Shown: piece by piece, positions 20,436 through 32,820 of the stretch | Layout: each line of letters starts with the position of its first letter | Position numbering within the stretch: position 1 is the stretch's first letter | Source of the DNA: Pseudovirgaria hyperparasitica | Taxonomy: Eukaryota; Ascomycota; Dothideomycetes; Acrospermales; Acrospermaceae | Reading direction: 5' to 3' | NCBI RefSeq assembly: GCF_010093815.1 | Contig: NW_022985550.1 | Location: forward strand, 1,811,074-1,875,073 | Length of the DNA stretch: 64,000 bases | Position numbers and translations under genes: made by a program | The notes under the pieces: model-generated | Told to the model about the DNA's origin: nothing | Database searches by the model: none | Seen by the model: the letters and a program-made list of their open reading frames with translations, nothing else

Positions 20436-22566
20436 CTAATGGAACTTCGCTTCTACAGCACCATATCGTACCCCATCTACTTTCAGTTCGAACATTAGGC
20501 CCGCACTCTGTATCCGCATGTCAAGTGTGAAGTCTAGGTTATCGAATTCTACTCCTTTGGTGGTCGTCAGTCTTGTGAAGAGGCTTCTCGGTACGGTCCC
20601 GAGGTCTGTAGTCAACGTGCAGACACTGATTAGTCCTTTCTGATATGAATCAGGCGCAGTGTCACTATCGCATGCAATGAGATCGTCTTCCACGACTAGT
20701 GATTGTCCTGGTCTAAAATTACGCGTGTAGTGGAAGGAGATCGGTTGGCTCTCGGAGACTTGGGCGCCCTACGGTAGCGTTAGAAAAGTATTAGTTATTG
20801 GGAGGGAGGGTAAGATAGCGTTACCTTTGCAATATGCCATTGCATTCTGTCACTGACCATCCATCGTTCCCAGAGTGGACTCCAATATCGATCACTGATA
20901 GGATGTTTGACCTCATCGAAGACAGTGGCATAACTCGTACCGTAGTGCCATCTACTCCTTCTACTGACGACCATGCCCCCTTCTAGACCTCTTATGACTG
21001 CACCACGTACGACAGCTGTCCAAGCGTACATTGGGTGCATTACTTCAATGCTCTGTGGTGAGTTCAATGCTACCGCGTGTGTGGGTCGTTCTGTATAGGG
21101 GGGTGGTGGGGCAGTGTTGAAATGTGACTTCATCCGGCTGTATAGATAGTTGGACTGGCCAAAGCCCCCGACAAGAACAATTCCGCTCACGATTCCACCT
21201 TTTGCTCTGATTGTGTCGACTTGTCCTTCCACGAGCGCCACAACCTCCTTGATGACTGGCTCGAATATATCCTTGACTTGTTCTGCCGTCATAACTAGGA
21301 ACCCACTGTCAAGACCGGCTTCTTCATCATCAGGCATACCTGGAAATGGAACGTTGACTTCGTTGTGCTCATCCTCGTTGAAATTCCGCTTCACGAATTC
21401 CTCAAAGTATTTGAGACCCATGTTCCACGTCTTTGCTTTCTTCTCACGCATATGATTGTACCGTTCCTCTCCTATTCGCGATCTAACATGATCCTCGAAT
21501 CGATAATTGAGAAATGCCGATCCGCAGAGCCCTCCAGTGCCAACTGCTGACTCTTCGACTTTCAAAGGTGTAAGTTGTGTAATTTTATATGCAATCAGAT
21601 CCACCGTACCACCACCTACACACACTAATTAGCTTTCGTCAGAAACTAGAAACCTTTGGAAACGTACCAGCATCACATACTATAAAGTTGTCACCGACTC
21701 GGAGATGATTTGGTTGTATGGCTTTCAGGGTGTAAACCGCCGCAGCTTCGGGTTCTGATATAAGCTTGAGATCATGCATATTACCCATCCCAGCCCGTTC
21801 AGCTGCCTGGAGAGTCGCATTCTTTGCCGAGTCTGACCATACCGCAGGCACAGTCAAGACAAATTCCACTTTGGTTGTAGACATGAATGTCTCCCCATAT
21901 CTCCTCGACAAGGTTTCCATTGTATGTTTGTATATCTGTGTCAGGTAGTCTGATACCGCATCCATCACTGTACGATCATATTTCCGAAGCTGTGCAGCTG
22001 TGTCGAGGGACGAGACGAAGTGTGGTAGCTTTTGATTTCGATCTAGAAACAACTTGATGCAACGTAGTCGCGACTCTTCTGGTTTAAACTGGAACCCCCA
22101 TTTGATCTTCTTGGGCGATTTCCCGCGCGGTTCACCATCGAATATTGGCGAAGCAGGAGTGGTATCAGGGGAGGTTTCGTAGGCTATCTCAGTTGGGACT
22201 TTATCGCTGTTCACAAGCATTATTAGTGGGCTTCGTAATGATACAACTATGTTACAGAACATACCTGGTGAGACCATTGGAAGAAGGCCATGTCTTTATT
22301 ATGTCTATATCATCTGGATTGGCGCTATATACCGTCGCGACACTTGCATTACCAAATCAGCAGCTTCCCCTGAGTCATCTTAGATACACAAACCCCGAGT
22401 ATGTCGTCCCAAAGTCCACACCGACTACCAGTCTATCCGTGGGAGCAACTGGAGGAAATTGTGCGGTAATTGAAGATGCAGTATTGAGTGACAAGTTATT
22501 AAGACTGTCGGAAAGATTGGTAGCAGGGTTTTGGGCATGAGGCGACTGGAGACTGCGAGTAGACAT
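20436..22566 (-). CDS. Hsp70/HSPA12-like actin-fold ATPase
   Basis: Exons are 22394-22566, 22265-22342, 21668-22206, 20825-21615 and 20436-20768 (introns 51, 58, 52 and 56 nt), giving 637 residues. The ATPase fold is visible in order: phosphate-1 loop VVGVDFGTTYSGVATVYS (~47-65), connect region with SEPEAAAVYTLKA, phosphate-2 loop CDAGGGTVDLIAY formed across an intron, and adenosine loop GIVLVGGFGQSNYLYSRM. The chaperone-type substrate domain and EEVD tail of true Hsp70s are missing; the last ~140 residues are a short beta-rich region. This matches the divergent HSPA12-like family that is expanded in filamentous fungi. Client proteins are not known. It is divergent from the coiled-coil gene at 23252. 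Confidence 0.85.
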
Positions 22567-23251
22567 GGCGCCCGTATCTAGTTACCTAGCACGCTGGGAG
22601 AGCACAGTATGGAATTATTTCCTGACAAGATAATAGCGTATCGCGGTGGTAGGAATACAATTGCCAGCTGTTCGGGGTCGGAAAGATCTGAAGACTGGTT
22701 TCTAGATTCGCACTTTACTACGAGGACGCCAAAGGAGTCGCTTCGAGGGTGCGGCGTCGAGGGACCGTGTTGCTCTTGGAGTCGAGAATCAGCCAGACTT
22801 TGATCTTTTCATGGGAGCCTAGGAGTAGCGAGGCTTTTCATCCTCATATACAGCGGCAAGACAGGTGTTTAGTGTTAGGCATCAAAGATGCAATGCGCAT
22901 ATCTTTGAACTGGACGGACATGGGAGGTTATTTGATCTTCCCTCGTCCCATCAGTTCGGTACCAAATCCATGGCGCCCTTCCCCTCCCTAAGATGGATCT
23001 ATTCTAGGGTGACTGGGTGGGGGCCAATAATGCAGCCAGACTAATGCAGAGCGTGGATCCAAGCACGCCGCCACATGAAATTGATACAGCGACATCTCTT
23101 CCCTTCTCCCCCTGTCATGATCGCGTGTTAGGCAGCCTTGTGAGGACGGAATCTAACATACGCCATGAATTTGCCTTGCTATATGTGAGGTGTGCAGTGG
23201 CTTCAATGTTCTTTGCTGCTTGGAGCATCATCAAAGCTGCTGGATTACAGC
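22567..23251. promoter_or_regulatory. Shared upstream region of the Hsp70-like and coiled-coil genes
   Basis: This 685-bp spacer separates two divergent starts. No gene and no recognised factor site were seen in it. Confidence 0.45.
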
Positions 23252-24909
23252 ATGCCGAGAGGTGTTGAGGGTAAGAGCTCCGAGATCCACTTTACGGGCA
23301 TGTCCTGTCAAGAATAATGCTGATGTAGTCCAGACGTATCTAAACGTGATAAAGGAGGCACCAAAGTCCTCCCACAAAGGTCCAAGACCACCAAAGGATC
23401 CTCTGCGCTGTCCATTACAAGCCCACCCAGAGTAGCAATTGTGCCTGGAAAAAGTGGAAAGGGCGACAATACCGTACGGCGAGAGAAGAGCATGAAAGGA
23501 CTGTTACGACCGTCTCATGGAGCATTCGGTATCCAAAAGCCTGGCAAACAACAGCCACCGATTGAAGTTCCTTCGGACCCGCAAGCCAACGAGGGGTCCT
23601 CAGCTACCAAGGATCACGGATCGTATATAGAAGCTACGGACAAGAATACGCACCAGCAGGGCATGGCTGACCGAGGAGGCGCGCTTGCGCGTTCTTATGA
23701 AGAGCATTCGCGCTTACAGGCAGACCTGGATGACAGTGGTCCTGACAGCAGTCCACCTCATAGCCCAATGCTTCCTATATCACCTATCGGGGCCCCGGAG
23801 AACTTTTATGCAAATCTTAGTCCACTGCAATCTGCCCCAGAGTCTTGGACAACGGACCGAGGCAATCTGGAAGATCAGGTCCTCGAACTACAATCCAGAG
23901 TTCACAGTCTCCAAAGCGATATAGCTGACCGTGACAACTATTGGAAAGCGCAGTGGGAACGCGAAAGTAGAGAGCGAATCTACGAGCGGAATGCTCTGGC
24001 TGAAGATCTTCACACAGCCCAGAAAGATGCACTTGACAAACGGAAGCAGCTTTTGGATCTCAAGCAGAGTATTTCGTCTTTGACTCATATTGAGAATCAG
24101 GTCACTGATGGAGAGGTCGCTGAACGCATGGATGGCCTATATCATCGAGTCAGAAATTGGGTTGTTAGTAACTACCGCAGATCACAACCAGGTAAGAACA
24201 AATGTCTCCGTTTGAGCCATGTCGCTTGTTCAAACTTTGCATTGACGCTATTTTGGTAGACCTTGCCTGCCTCTCTAATGTACATCTTCAGCGCCTGTCA
24301 AACTGTGTGCCACGATATCAGGATCTCGATCTTCGCACTTGGAAGATAAGCGTCTATCAAGCTATGGTCATGCGTGAACTTATTTATATTTTTCAAGACG
24401 AACATTGCTACGGGCTACCCCACGATGGAATACTTGGTCAGGTACGCACGTTGGCACAAGAATTAAGATCCACTGGACTCGAATATCGAAAATGGCATAG
24501 TGGAACTGTCGAGCTTCTTCTTCGCACTTCTCCTGACTCACTCGTTCAAAATACCAAAAATCTGGCATTGAAAATGGCCGACGATCTCCTCGATATTTTA
24601 CACGCCATATCTTCTGTTGAGGCAACAGATTCTGCTCATATCGCTCTTCATAATATTATCATGGAGGCGATAGGGATATCGAGGCTTCTCCGCGTCCAGA
24701 TTCCGCTATACAGTGTATTTTTGCCTCGCGAAGAGCAATTCGATGCGGCAAATATGCAGCTGACTGACGAGCAGGACGAGGAGGATGAGCAGAAGCTTAT
24801 TGCGTTGGCGGTGACGCCCTGTGTACAGAAGATTAGCGAAGAAACGAATGACGGATCCCTTACGAAACGAACCATTCACAAAGCCAAGGTTGTCTGCCTG
24901 CCATGTTAA
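23252..24909 (+). CDS. Fungal coiled-coil protein, unknown function
   Basis: Exons are 23252-23270, 23334-24191 and 24260-24909 (introns 63 and 68 nt), giving 508 residues. The tiny first exon (MPRGVE) is inferred from frame, a gtaaga donor and a ccag acceptor. Without it the first ATG would be at 23492. The N-terminal half is basic and disordered (Pro, Ser, Lys). A coiled coil follows at roughly residues 145-225 (LEDQVLELQSRVHSLQSDIADRD through DALDKRKQLLDLKQSISSL). The C-terminal half is helical, starting VRNWVVSNYRR and containing VYQAMVMRELIYIFQDEHCYGLP. This resembles an abundant but uncharacterised Pezizomycotina family with the pattern RNWVV...R...LV. A cytoskeletal or scaffold role is only a guess. 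Confidence 0.75.
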
Positions 24910-25090
24910 ATGTATCTTCTGATACAGGAACGTCATTTTTGAGTTTTACCGGAGTCCAGGATGGTGATCGGGACCGGGCTTTCCCCACGTATCGTTTTTG
25001 GCCGCATTCTTGCGCGGCTGTGAAATAGGGGCATGGGCATTGTAGCTAACGGTGTAGCTGGTGCTACTGTAGACGGTGACTGTGGTCGCT

Positions 25091-26851
25091 TTAGTTCAAT
25101 TTCCTTGAGCCCATAGGGAAGAAGCTAACCTGAAGTGGTGTATTGATGACTTCAAGTCCTGGAACAAATGAGAGTGGCCGATCATGTCGAGACTCTCTGA
25201 TGATGTTGAGCTGGGCATTTTCCATCGTGGCGCTGAAACCTTCAGCTGCTTGGCTATGCAGTTCGACAGGAGTCAGCAACCCTGGTTCCTGTATTGATCT
25301 GAAGGCTAATCGTGCTTTAGGCATGAGCTTCGAAAACGCGTCCGTAACCTCTTGCCACAACTGTTGAATTTCGTTCCTATCAATGCCTTCTGTGCGCAGA
25401 ATCAAACGTTCTCTCGTCGCACCTTGGCGGCAAGAGACAGCTGGTTTTCGTTTCAATCCACAATTATTGTCAATGTTCAAGAGTTCCTGTATCTCTTTTT
25501 GGACCTTTTCTTGATGTCTTTCATCTTTATCATCCTCCTCAGGCTCTTCTTTCGCAACTGCTAGAGTACGTTCCCTCGATACGTGCCTCTCTGTTCTCGG
25601 GCTAGATGTCTCAGCGTATGTAAGCAACCACTCTTCTACCTTTCTGCTTTTCTGAAGTATCTCTATTATGCCCCATACTCTCTCCAGCAGCATTTCGAGG
25701 TCCTCCATAGTGAATGTACTGATGTCGACAAGGATCTCGAACAGTCGGGAGCTGTGATGTATATCGAGCACTTGGCATTTACACCGGTTCTTTTCCATGA
25801 ATTCCCACATTGACTGAAAACATGTGCTTAAACAAGTTGTATCAGAGCACATCTCTTCGAGGGTGCTGATACGAGTTAGCGACTTTCAGATCATTTCATA
25901 CTTGCGGACATACGGTTTAGCATGTTGCCACTTTTGATGCTCTTCATGTAGAGACTGCCGAGTTTCCAACTCTGGCAGTTCTAGGTACTCTAGGACTTGT
26001 TGTAGTCGTTTCACAAATCCGTCCAGCTTTGTGTTCCAGAATTTTGACATTCTTCTGCAATTGACTTCGGCATCGTTCAACTTTTCTTCATTCAGATATT
26101 GTCTCGACGCAGGTTCCACCAACGAAAATGAGTGTAAGTTGTTTCCTATCCAATTGAGGGCGTTGTTCCAGTACAGCATAGTTACCTTTGTGCTGCCTTC
26201 GGGTATGTGGTATGACTTGAATGCATCATGTATACTGCATTGGGACTCGTTCCAGGCGGCAGTAACGACTGGAAACCCCTGCCTGTCCTCAAGATCCCTT
26301 GGTACTGAAGCCGAAGCACTTGGTAGGTATTGACGAACAGCAATGATTCTATGCTCAGAATTCTGTCGGATCTCTTCGCTATTAGCTTCCTGTCTAAGAG
26401 ACTCGTGTCGAACAGGTCCTGACCGAACCATGGATGGGAGTTGATTGGAAACTTGACGATCTTCGGCCCTCTCGGACTCAACCAGAGTTGGAAGGAGAAG
26501 CTGGATATGTTGGTGTGATGAAACTCGTGTTATACCTCGTTTGACAATTCTCAAAGGTCTAGGTTTTGAGACAGCTTTATCTTCATTTCCGTCAGAGCCT
26601 TCGTCAGTGTCTATGTCGCTCAGGCATACATTCTGTCGTAGTGTGCTAGGGTCTTTTGGGGTGTGATCAGTAGCCGCATACTGCAAAGGAGAACTGCTCT
26701 GCCTATAGACATTTGGTGATAAGGGGAAACGACAATGGGTTGTACTTGGTGCAGTTGTGACAATTCTTCGCGGCGGATGTCGTATAACGGTGCCACTTGG
26801 CACGTCCTCTTCAAAGGGGACGTTCTGCGTTACAGCGCCGTTTCTTATCAT
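25091..26851 (-). CDS. Hypothetical fungal protein, 574 residues
   Basis: Exons are 25902-26851 and 25091-25865, joined across a very short 36-nt intron (gtatga ... gctaac ... tatcag). The splice gives the readable junction KPYVRNTLEEMCSD. The N-terminal ~200 residues are disordered and basic/Ser-rich. The middle and C-terminal parts are helical, for example WNTKLDGFVKRLQQVLEYLEL, LEMLLERVWGIIEILQKSRKV and a charged stretch EEPEEDDKDERHQEKVQKEI. No family is recognised. It converges on the coiled-coil gene, with 181 bp between stops. The long helical stretches suggest a structural or fungal-specific signalling protein, but nothing more can be read. Confidence 0.68.
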
Positions 26852-27594
26852 ACTTCCTTGTCCCTGTCTTCACAGGGACAACAGTGGACACAAGCTGAAC
26901 AAAGATAGATCGTCAGGGTAGTTCTCTTCGAACGCTGGTTGGGTGGTTGTAGTTGTCAGACACAGAAGGAGCTCGAGCTTGTCTACCACACGGGAGCCAC
27001 AAAAGTCAAGCGCGGGATTGACATTGGGGTAAAGTGAAGTCCAATCCCTTTCGAAAGCTGCAGCATCGAATCAGCGGCTATCTGCAGCAAAACAATCGCC
27101 AACACTCTCAAATTCCCCTTTTAACTCCACGGTCGAACGTCAATCGCATCTCAACGACTATTTCCTGCGTACATATGCTCAGGGTCTTTAGAACGGCTAG
27201 TGCGAGAAGCAAGTTGAGATCGATAGCCTTCTTGCATTGAAAAGATTCAGTACTGCCTGATATCCCTCACGAACTACTACTTTATGCTACCCCTGTCAAG
27301 TCTTTCCAGCCGCATACCTGTCGTGGAAGGTTGAGATTCCATCAACAGGCCTCGCTGCATTAGCTCTAAGACTGTCCTTTGGGTGATCTGCTCCTTTGTC
27401 AGATCGACAAGCCTGCATAGAGATACCATCCCTCGCTGCGCTTGTAGTAGGTTGGAATCGAAGTTCAAGAAGTAAGTACGACTTGTCCCAAATCAAGGAG
27501 ACTACACTAACTTGGCTTCAAATACCAGTATTCGCGGTTCCCATCAAGCTCTAACCCCCTTTGATACCTCGGAAATATACTATTATACAAGAAG
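26852..27594. other. Intergenic region
   Basis: Upstream regions of two divergent genes. Only short frames are present, without protein features. Confidence 0.45.
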
Positions 27595-28194
27595 ATGGCT
27601 CGAATCAAAGGCTACGACTATGAACACCAGACACCTGCGAAGAACCGAGCGGCAGAACTAAAGACTCAACTGTTGAAGAAGACGGGTACGAAAGACTTGA
27701 AAGATCTAGATTACGATGCTCAGACACCCCAAGTGAAAGCAACCCTTACGCGAATCCGCAACTTGGATTTCGGTAACGGAAATTTCTCTGAATACATCTA
27801 CAAGCCTGTTGTGCCTAAGCTACAGCCTGAGATCAAGCATGTTCAAGGATGGAGATACTTCATCTGCTGCCAGTGCAACGGTGTCTGCTGGTTTCTTGAC
27901 AACTCCCTCCAAAGCATTGAGCAATATTCCAAGTGTGGTGACGGCAAAGACCTAGGCCTTGATTACTGTGGACACTCTCGTTGCTCGGGGTGCTTGATTG
28001 AATCTATTGAGGGCGAATCGTGGCTTTCCCCAGGGCTTTCACAAGCTCAAGCAATCACATACTGCAATTGGCAGAGGGGAACGACTTTGGGATTGCCTCA
28101 CCGCAGGCTAGAGGGGGAGAATCGGAGTGATAGCGAGCAAGCTGAGGGCAGCAATGAAGACGTCGATACCGACGATCGGATGAGTGCGTAGGTG
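27595..28194 (+). CDS. Small cysteine-rich putative zinc-binding protein
   Basis: One exon, 198 residues. The N-terminal ~90 residues are basic and helical (HQTPAKNRAAELKTQLLKK, then LDYDAQTPQVKATLTRIRNL). The heptad-like echo of YDYEHQTPAKN and LDYDAQTPQVK suggests a small internal repeat. The middle holds a Cys/His set: YFICCQCNGVCWF, then CGDG, then DYCGHSRCSGCLIE. CxxC, CGHxxCxxC and the extra cysteines fit a zinc-ribbon or treble-clef fold. Fungal genomes carry many small proteins with a WxCCxC...CGHxxCxxC layout and no known role. The last ~35 residues are acidic and disordered. The ATG at 27595 has a purine at -3. Metal binding is inferred. Confidence 0.7.
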
Positions 28195-29183
28195 CACACC
28201 CTGACGATTGCAAGGACTGTACAACAGTCGCCGACAAGGAAGCTGTTTTTATTGGCGTTATGGGCTCAGCAGAACATCTAGAGAGCAAAAAATATGCGTC
28301 AGTGAGGGATCATGCATACTTTGAGGCTCCTGGTCTTGATCAATGGAACATCAGGAAGTTATAAAATCTGCTTAACATCATAACTTAGGGACTCAATCAG
28401 TCAATATCATCCATCGAGAAGCCATAATTTGAACATTTCCTGCGCGCAAATGTGTCACAATGGCTCACATATATACTAATATCATCGACTTGTATGCCTC
28501 AACATTGTGTCCAGATGGTGACGAACAACGTACTCACAGCACATAAAGACGCTTCTTTGACCACATTGAAATAACACACCTGGGAGAGGCAGTTGTGTAC
28601 ATTACAGTTGCCCATGTGTCAATTACCCTCGTCAGTAAGATTCTCGAAACCACATTGCTCCACGTCTGCTCGATTTCCTATTGAACCAATCTTCGATTAT
28701 GAGGAACATTATTAAGGAAATATGAACAGTCTGGATCTAGCCCACTAAACATGATCAATGACATAAACTACACAAAGAACATGCCGTTGGGCGAATACTC
28801 GTATGTCACACACAAAGCATACGTATGAATGCTTTTCCTTGATGCGATTACAGAGTCGAAAGTTGACGTTGAGACGTGTGCACTGTGATTGGCTGCCTGA
28901 GAAATAGTCTAGCACTGCCAAGTCTTATGCCCAAATAGGTCTAGGGCTTGAGGATCGGGCGCACTAAGCGAGAATTTGGAGCCCACACACTTCCTTTGCG
29001 GACAGTGATTGCGAACTTCATCCCTCAACTAACCACAGCCGACTCATCACCTCAACATTGCTCTTGGTGCAGACTCGCAAATTTAGGTAGGTCGATATTT
29101 GGACGTTGAACGCCATATGACCTTGGAAGGACTTGCTTGACTGACATACCTGTGGTTCATAGCGACCTCATCAATCTGCAATC
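28195..29183. other. rps8 upstream region
   Basis: About 1 kb with no supported gene. Pyrimidine-rich patches occur near the rps8 start, as is usual for fungal ribosomal-protein promoters. Confidence 0.45.
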
Positions 29184-29898
29184 ATGGGGTATCTATCACC
29201 ACAATTTCGTACTCCTACCAAAGTAATAGCTAACACTCGCCAGTATCTCTCGTGACAGCCGTCACAAGCGCTCCGCCTCCGGCGCAAAGCGCGCATACTA
29301 TCGCAAGAAGAGGTATGCATAACCCGATCGTCTCCGCTATCATGTCTAACAGCATGGTCACAGAGCTTTCGAGAAGGGCCGCCAGCCTGCCAACACCCGT
29401 ATCGGCGCAAAGCGCATCCATCTCGTTCGCACCCGAGGTGGTAACCGCAAATTCCGTGCCCTTCGTCTCGAAACCGGCAATTTCTCATGGGGCTCTGAGG
29501 GCGTTGCCCGCAAGGTCCGTGTGATTGGTGTCGTCTTCCACCCCTCGAACAACGAACTCGTCCGTACAAACACCCTTACCAAATCTGCCGTTGTTCAGGT
29601 CGACGCTGCCCCGTTCAGACAATGGTATGAGGCACATTACGGACACAGCCTCGGACGCAGGAGAGCGCAGAAGGGTGCCGAGCTCATCGAGGACAAGAAG
29701 AGAAGCAAGTCTGTGGAGACCAAACAAGAAGAACGCTACAAGTTGCAGGGCAAGGTTGAGAACGCTCTTGAGCGTCAATTCGAGGCTGGTCGCCTATATG
29801 CCGTCGTTGCATCCCGTCCTGGCCAGAGTGGACGTGTCGATGGTTACATTCTTGAAGGAGAGGAACTGGCTTTCTACCAGCGTGCTATCAGGAAGTAG
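29184..29898 (+). CDS. rps8: 40S ribosomal protein S8 (eS8)
   Basis: Structural protein of the small ribosomal subunit. Exons are 29184-29188, 29244-29312 and 29364-29898; introns are 55 and 51 nt. The first coding exon is only five bases (ATG plus two), a common feature of fungal ribosomal-protein genes. The product is 202 residues, the normal length. Hallmarks are MGISRDSRHKRSASGAKRA at the start, then YYRKKRAFEKGRQPANTRIG, IHLVRTRGGNRKFRALRLE, and the C-terminal GRVDGYILEGEELAFYQR. The lysine/arginine-rich N-terminus binds rRNA. The splice junctions reproduce the conserved sequence exactly. Confidence 0.97.
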
Positions 29899-30558
29899 AG
29901 TAATTACTCTAGGTGAAATCATGGTCGGAGTGATGGTACGACAGGCTAGTCGACTTCGGTTTACGAAATGGCTTCATTATGTCCATTGGGTCAAGGAATT
30001 TAAAAAGCGCCCACGCGTCATATAATGATGACAAGCTGTACATTCTACATTTCTGTCGTTTGCACCGGTGAATATTTCTTCGTGCACACATTTGCTCTAC
30101 AAGCTGTCGATGAGGAGAGCCTGCGCAAGCGTCGCTACTTAACATTCCCGTTACGTCTCCTTAAGCATCCACCCGACCCGTACTCATTCCTATCTAGTGT
30201 ATCTCAGTGAGGTAAGCCTGGCAATGTGCATGAAAGTGGCAGATCATGCATATCCCTGTACCTTTTGGCAGGCAGACGAAATATGAACTGCGACACCGAC
30301 GAAGAATTCGTGGACATTGTCTGTATCACAGCACAGTCAATATGAAGTATTATATGCCAATTATTATGACAGAACCCAAGGATTGATCGTCGTGTAGACG
30401 AGAACCTCGGAGGCCTCAAAAAGTTCTGAGTCGCCAAGACGCGCTTACATAAGACACGAATCCGAAACCTTCAAACCAACGAAGTCACTCAATCGATCAC
30501 CTCCCTAGGTACTCATTCAACGCCCGCCACCTCCACCAGCTCTCCGCTCCATTCAAAA
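29899..30558. other. rps8-atp5 intergenic region
   Basis: rps8 3' region and atp5 promoter. No gene is seen. Confidence 0.5.
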
Positions 30559-31459
30559 ATGATCTCCTCAAGAGTACTAGCGCAGGCCACTCGGTCTGCG
30601 GCTCCTCGTATCCCAATTGCATCCCGGGTCGTCTCCAGGAGCTATGCCGCCGCGGCTTCGGCGCAGAACTCAAAACCTCCCGTCCAGCTATTCGGCGTTG
30701 ACGGAACCTATGCGAGCGCCGCCGTACGTTGTATCCAGCTTCACTTCAGTCTATCACGGGATGGAGATTAAGACAGAGATGATGAATTTTCAAATCAATA
30801 CAGGATGATGGCTAATCGAGTTTGGCCCACAGTACACTGCCGCCGTGAAGACCTCCGCGCTCGATAGCACCGCCAAAGCTCTCGAGAACCTGTCCAATGT
30901 CTTCAAGAAAGACGCCAAGCTCGCGCAGATTCTTGCTGCCCCAACTCTGACCGTGAGCGACAAGAAGCAAATCATTGCCGAGCTCCAGAAACATGTTGGT
31001 CAGGACAAGGAGAATGTCGTCAAGAACCTGTTGAACACCCTGGCCGAGAACAACCGTCTGGGCGTACTCGAGGGTGTGTGTGACAAGTTTGGATCGTTGA
31101 TGGGAGCTGCTCGCGGAGAAATTGAGATGACCATCACCAGCGCTGCTGTAAGCCGCTTCATGACGAATTTGAGAAGCAGGAAGAGAAAAACTAATACCGT
31201 TTAGCCTCTTGACACCAAGCAGGTTCGTCAGTTGGAGACTGCAGTCTCCAAGTCGCAATACGTTGGACAGGGACAGAAGCTCAAGGTCGTGCCAAAGGTA
31301 AGTTCATTGAAGGTGGATGTATACACAATGCCTAACAAAGGACAGGTTGACCCTGAGATCCGAGGAGGATTGATTGTTGAGATTGGCGACCGGACGATCG
31401 ACCTGAGCGTTTCATCGAAGATGGCTAAGATGAACAAGCTGCTCAAGGATCAGCTATAG
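30559..31459 (+). CDS. atp5: Mitochondrial ATP synthase subunit 5 (OSCP)
   Basis: Oligomycin-sensitivity-conferring protein, which ties the F1 head to the peripheral stalk of ATP synthase in the inner membrane. Exons are 30559-30723, 30833-31147, 31205-31297 and 31346-31459; introns are 109, 57 and 48 nt, all phase 0. The product is 228 residues. The N-terminal ~30 residues are a clear mitochondrial presequence (MISSRVLAQATRSAAPRIP, with SRSYA before the likely cleavage). The delta/OSCP domain follows: PPVQLFGVDGTYASAAYTAA, LAQILAAPTLTVSDKK, LAENNRLGVLEGV, and the signature VDPEIRGGLIVEIGDRTIDLS near the C-terminus. Length and motifs match the family. Confidence 0.96.
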
Positions 31460-31838
31460 ATATGCATATCACTTAGAATTTGCTTGAAGGAGCAGACCAA
31501 TGTACATTGTAACCATGCTGTCCTACTAGTATAGTTTAAATCCCACAAGCCGTTTCCTTGGTATAGTTGAGCCGCAAGCATCGCAGAGCACAGTGTGCAG
31601 GTCTCCTGCCTAGAGGCGTACGTTGGTCGATGTCTGAAATGATCATGCGAACCTGTTTCCGTTCTACTAGTCGATAAGGAGCTACTGCTCCATTGTCCGC
31701 GACAAACACAGGGGGCTTGCGAGCTGGGTGCTTGGTCTGCGGCTGCCATGAAACAGCACTGCCTCATGCGCAGCCAGCGACTTTGCGATGTGTGGGCATG
31801 AAGCTGGAGTCGTTGTGTCTATAACGTCTCCATAGTGA
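31460..31838. other. Convergent atp5-nkp2 intergenic region
   Basis: The 3' regions of two convergent genes. No gene is seen. Confidence 0.5.
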
Positions 31839-32491
31839 TCAGCCCTTGGAAGATTCAGCGCAGAGCTTCTTAAGTCTCTGTAGGTTTTCTTCCGTATCCT
31901 GACTCAAATCGGCGTCGCTGCCGGCTGGTTGAGCAAACTTCCCATACCTCAGATCGCTCAAGCCGCCGATGATGCCTTGGATCTTTTGTAATTTGCTCGC
32001 CGCTTCTGCCTCCAGGGCTGTGATCTCGGCTTCTACGTCGTTGCAAGCCGAATCCAGGGCAGCCTGGAGGGTGACTGGGGTGTGGGCTTTGTTCGATGGG
32101 CGGTGCTGAGATTGGCCAAACAGCTGCAAACGGCAATCAGTGATGATAGATTTTCGCGCACAAAGAGAGCCCCCTGAAGTACCTGTGCTTCCATCCGGAT
32201 GTCTGCCATATCTACACCCTCCGCAGCCTGTGCATCTTGCTTGCGCCTCGTCCGGATCACTTCGCGCTGGTACTTTTCCCCTCTCTTGACCTCTGACGCG
32301 ATATTGCGCTTGACGTCGTCTGTATCGATAGCGCGCTGGTGCTGGAACTCGCGGTAGATTAGCTCTATCTGTGGACTGGAGTGGTATTTGCGCGGGAACA
32401 GAGCGGTAAAGTCGTCGAGACTGAGGACTTGGTGGAGCGGAGCAGGGGGGATCAGGAAGTTTGTGAGTATTGAGCTCTCAGTAGGTGCCAT
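31839..32491 (-). CDS. nkp2: Cnl2/Nkp2-family kinetochore protein
   Basis: Component of the inner kinetochore CCAN complex; yeast Nkp2 works with Nkp1 beside the COMA group. Exons are 32183-32491 and 31839-32123, joined across a 59-nt phase-0 intron; the product is 197 residues. The family signature is at the N-terminus: ESSILTNFLIPPAPLHQVLS, FTALFPRKYHSSPQIELIY, REFQHQRAIDTDDVKRNIA and EVKRGEKYQREVIRTRR. The rest is a coiled coil (EAEITALEAEAASKLQKIQ) and an acidic tail. It is divergent from eaf3, 329 bp apart. Confidence 0.87.
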
Positions 32492-32820
32492 ACTCGTCGT
32501 GAGACCTCAGCGCAAGCAGATTACGGGTGGTTTATAGAGAGACCATGTGGCGGGCTGGTGAACTGGAGTTACAATATCCCAATCTCTGGGGGTTAATTAA
32601 GGAATGCCAAGCCGACGCGTCTCGCGCGTTCCATTCGTGAACACTTTCACCCTTTCACACCTATACTTGCCTGAAAGACGGACGGCCCCATGTGACCTGC
32701 GCGCACCAAGCTCACCTTTCTTCCTACATCTGAATCTGCTTATGACCCTGAGGTGCTATATAGGACTTGCCGGCTGCAAAACTTTGACTGTCTTGGATAA
32801 TCCATCGCTGCTTGGTCGAC
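32492..32820. promoter_or_regulatory. Shared upstream region of nkp2 and eaf3
   Basis: This 329-bp spacer lies between divergent starts of two nuclear-protein genes. No specific site is recognised. Confidence 0.45.
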
